Shown one piece after another: positions 22,068-22,642 of a stretch of 22,642 nucleotides of DNA. The first letter of the stretch is position 1. Every line of letters starts with the position of its first letter. Source of the stretch: Candidatus Woesearchaeota archaeon. GTDB taxonomy: Archaea > Nanobdellota > Nanobdellia > Woesearchaeales > UBA10200. The notes below the pieces were generated by a model. The model did no database searches. It worked only from the letters and a program-made list of their open reading frames with translations, and was not told the DNA's origin. The DNA lies in contig JAGVZX010000009.1 in the NCBI GenBank assembly GCA_018302185.1, positions 5,203 to 27,844 of the forward strand. The letters run 5' to 3'. The translations under genes were made by a program, and so were the position numbers.

Positions 22068-22562
22068 TTACTTATGCTTAATAACAAATGCCCCGACCAG
22101 CAGCACACCCATACCTGTCAACAGCACGAGAGCAATTATTATGAGTGTTGTCTGGAATGAAGTATCAACGGCTTCTTCAGCTGCAAAAGTTGTATCATAA
22201 GCTGCAAATCCAGGAACAGTTGCCAATATCTCCTCAGCAGTTTTCTCAACGACAACAATCTGCTCCTCTGCTTCAGCAGGCTTTTCCATAACTTCTTGCT
22301 TCATTTCAGCCTCTTTTTGTTCTAAGCAATCTTCAACAACCAGCTGCACATTCTTTTCCTTGCTCAGATGAGTCTTGTCATAATAAGTAGATAATCTAAG
22401 GTCATAAGTACCTGCTTCTACATCCTTGCTTAATTTGATTGGATAGAATTTTGAAAATATGCTTTCATCATCGCTGTCTCCTGTGCCTTCTTCTAAGTCA
22501 AGCTTTTCGCTAATGCTCAGGTTCAATGCGGAATTTTCAATGACCAGTAATCCATCATCTTC
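22068..22562 (-). CDS. Truncated surface protein with beta domain, acidic linker and C-terminal membrane helix
   Basis: About 165 codons are visible, with the 5' end missing. The reading frame runs through GLLVIENSALNLSISEKLDL without a stop up to the palindrome loop. The only start codon candidate downstream is a TTG at 22526 in the middle of what looks like a beta strand, so I treat the gene as cut, not as starting there. Residues up to DVEAGTYDLRLSTYYD resemble the end of an Ig-like domain, with GTYDLRL parallel to the GRYKLV of the surface protein at 502. Next come an acidic Glu/Lys/Ala-rich linker, a membrane helix (TTLIIIALVLLTGMGVLLVGAFV) and KHK. This fits a surface protein held by a C-terminal anchor. 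Confidence 0.62.
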   Translation of the reverse strand, partial: EDDGLLVIENSALNLSISEKLDLEEGTGDSDDESIFSKFYPIKLSKDVEAGTYDLRLSTYYDKTHLSKEKNVQLVVEDCLEQKEAEMKQEVMEKPAEAEEQIVVVEKTAEEILATVPGFAAYDTTFAAEEAVDTSFQTTLIIIALVLLTGMGVLLVGAFVIKHK

Positions 22563-22642
22563 TTGGTCATTGAAAATTCCGCATTGAACCTGAGCATTAG
22601 CGAAAAGCTTGACTTAGAAGAAGGCACAGGAGACAGCGATGA
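22468..22642. repeat. Perfect 79-bp inverted repeat at the window end (fold-back)
   Basis: Bases 22468-22546 are the exact reverse complement of 22564-22642, with a 17-nt loop between. The window stops at the last base of the arm. The right arm has no open continuation of the gene that the left arm encodes. This looks like a fold-back chimera or assembly artefact at a contig end, not biology. Confidence 0.85.

Noticed and set aside
22049..22068. AGAATAA/TTATTCT hairpin at the end of the truncated surface protein gene
   Set aside because: It is AT-only apart from one pair and overlaps the stop codon; likely chance in AT-rich sequence.

Overview
The window looks archaeal and most likely belongs to a DPANN lineage of the Woesearchaeota/Pacearchaeota (Nanobdellota) kind. 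This is inferred from several signs. It is AT-rich. Many genes have a TATA-like box 25-30 nt before an ATG and no ribosome site (leaderless), while others carry GGTG or GGAGG sites. A tRNA-Ser(CGA) gene lacks an encoded CCA end. Small Zn-ribbon proteins, PIN/RHH and MNT/HEPN modules, a CRS1-YhbY protein and many orphan membrane proteins are present. No rRNA gene or other marker fixes the taxon.

Layout. 1-174: tail of a + strand gene. 502-2085: large membrane-anchored surface protein. 2213-7378: + strand block of membrane genes (Kef-type antiporter, YciC-like protein, small two-helix protein, Ca2+/H+ exchanger and partner) with a YhbY RNA-binding protein among them. 7398-10255: NYN-domain protein, Zn-ribbon protein, lipoprotein amidohydrolase and a VapBC pair. 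10475-13949: a double MNT/double HEPN protein, an orphan, a small membrane protein and a double Zn ribbon. 13970-14734: methyltransferase on the minus strand. 15100-17969: three tandem paralogues of unknown function ending in a DUF1189-like membrane protein. 18111-19204: XRE-CBS regulator and a [2Fe-2S] ferredoxin-like protein. 19327-22562: minus strand genes of mostly unknown function, tRNA-Ser, an AbiEii-like nucleotidyltransferase with a small basic partner, and a truncated surface protein. A perfect fold-back palindrome ends the window.

The most striking signal is not protein coding. Four intergenic regions (232-421 minus, 4069-4267 plus, 5378-5580 plus, 14789-14975 minus) hold the same 187-203 nt element, and a relic lies at 18688-18740. 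Each is closed by a long helix with a 7-nt bulge on the 5' side, then a second 7-9 bp helix. Inside are two nearly invariant blocks, GTTGCGACGGGC and AGAGGAGGAGCAAC, always 72-73 nt apart although the spacer sequence is not conserved. Helix sequences differ between copies, yet the pairing is kept by matched changes on both arms. That is what selection on an RNA fold would leave. TATA-like boxes lie 23-30 nt before most copies. I do not recognise the family and consider it a candidate undescribed multicopy structured RNA.

A second repeat system, hairpins built on the GCGAAGC motif, sits before two of the tandem paralogues and also shows a compensatory change.
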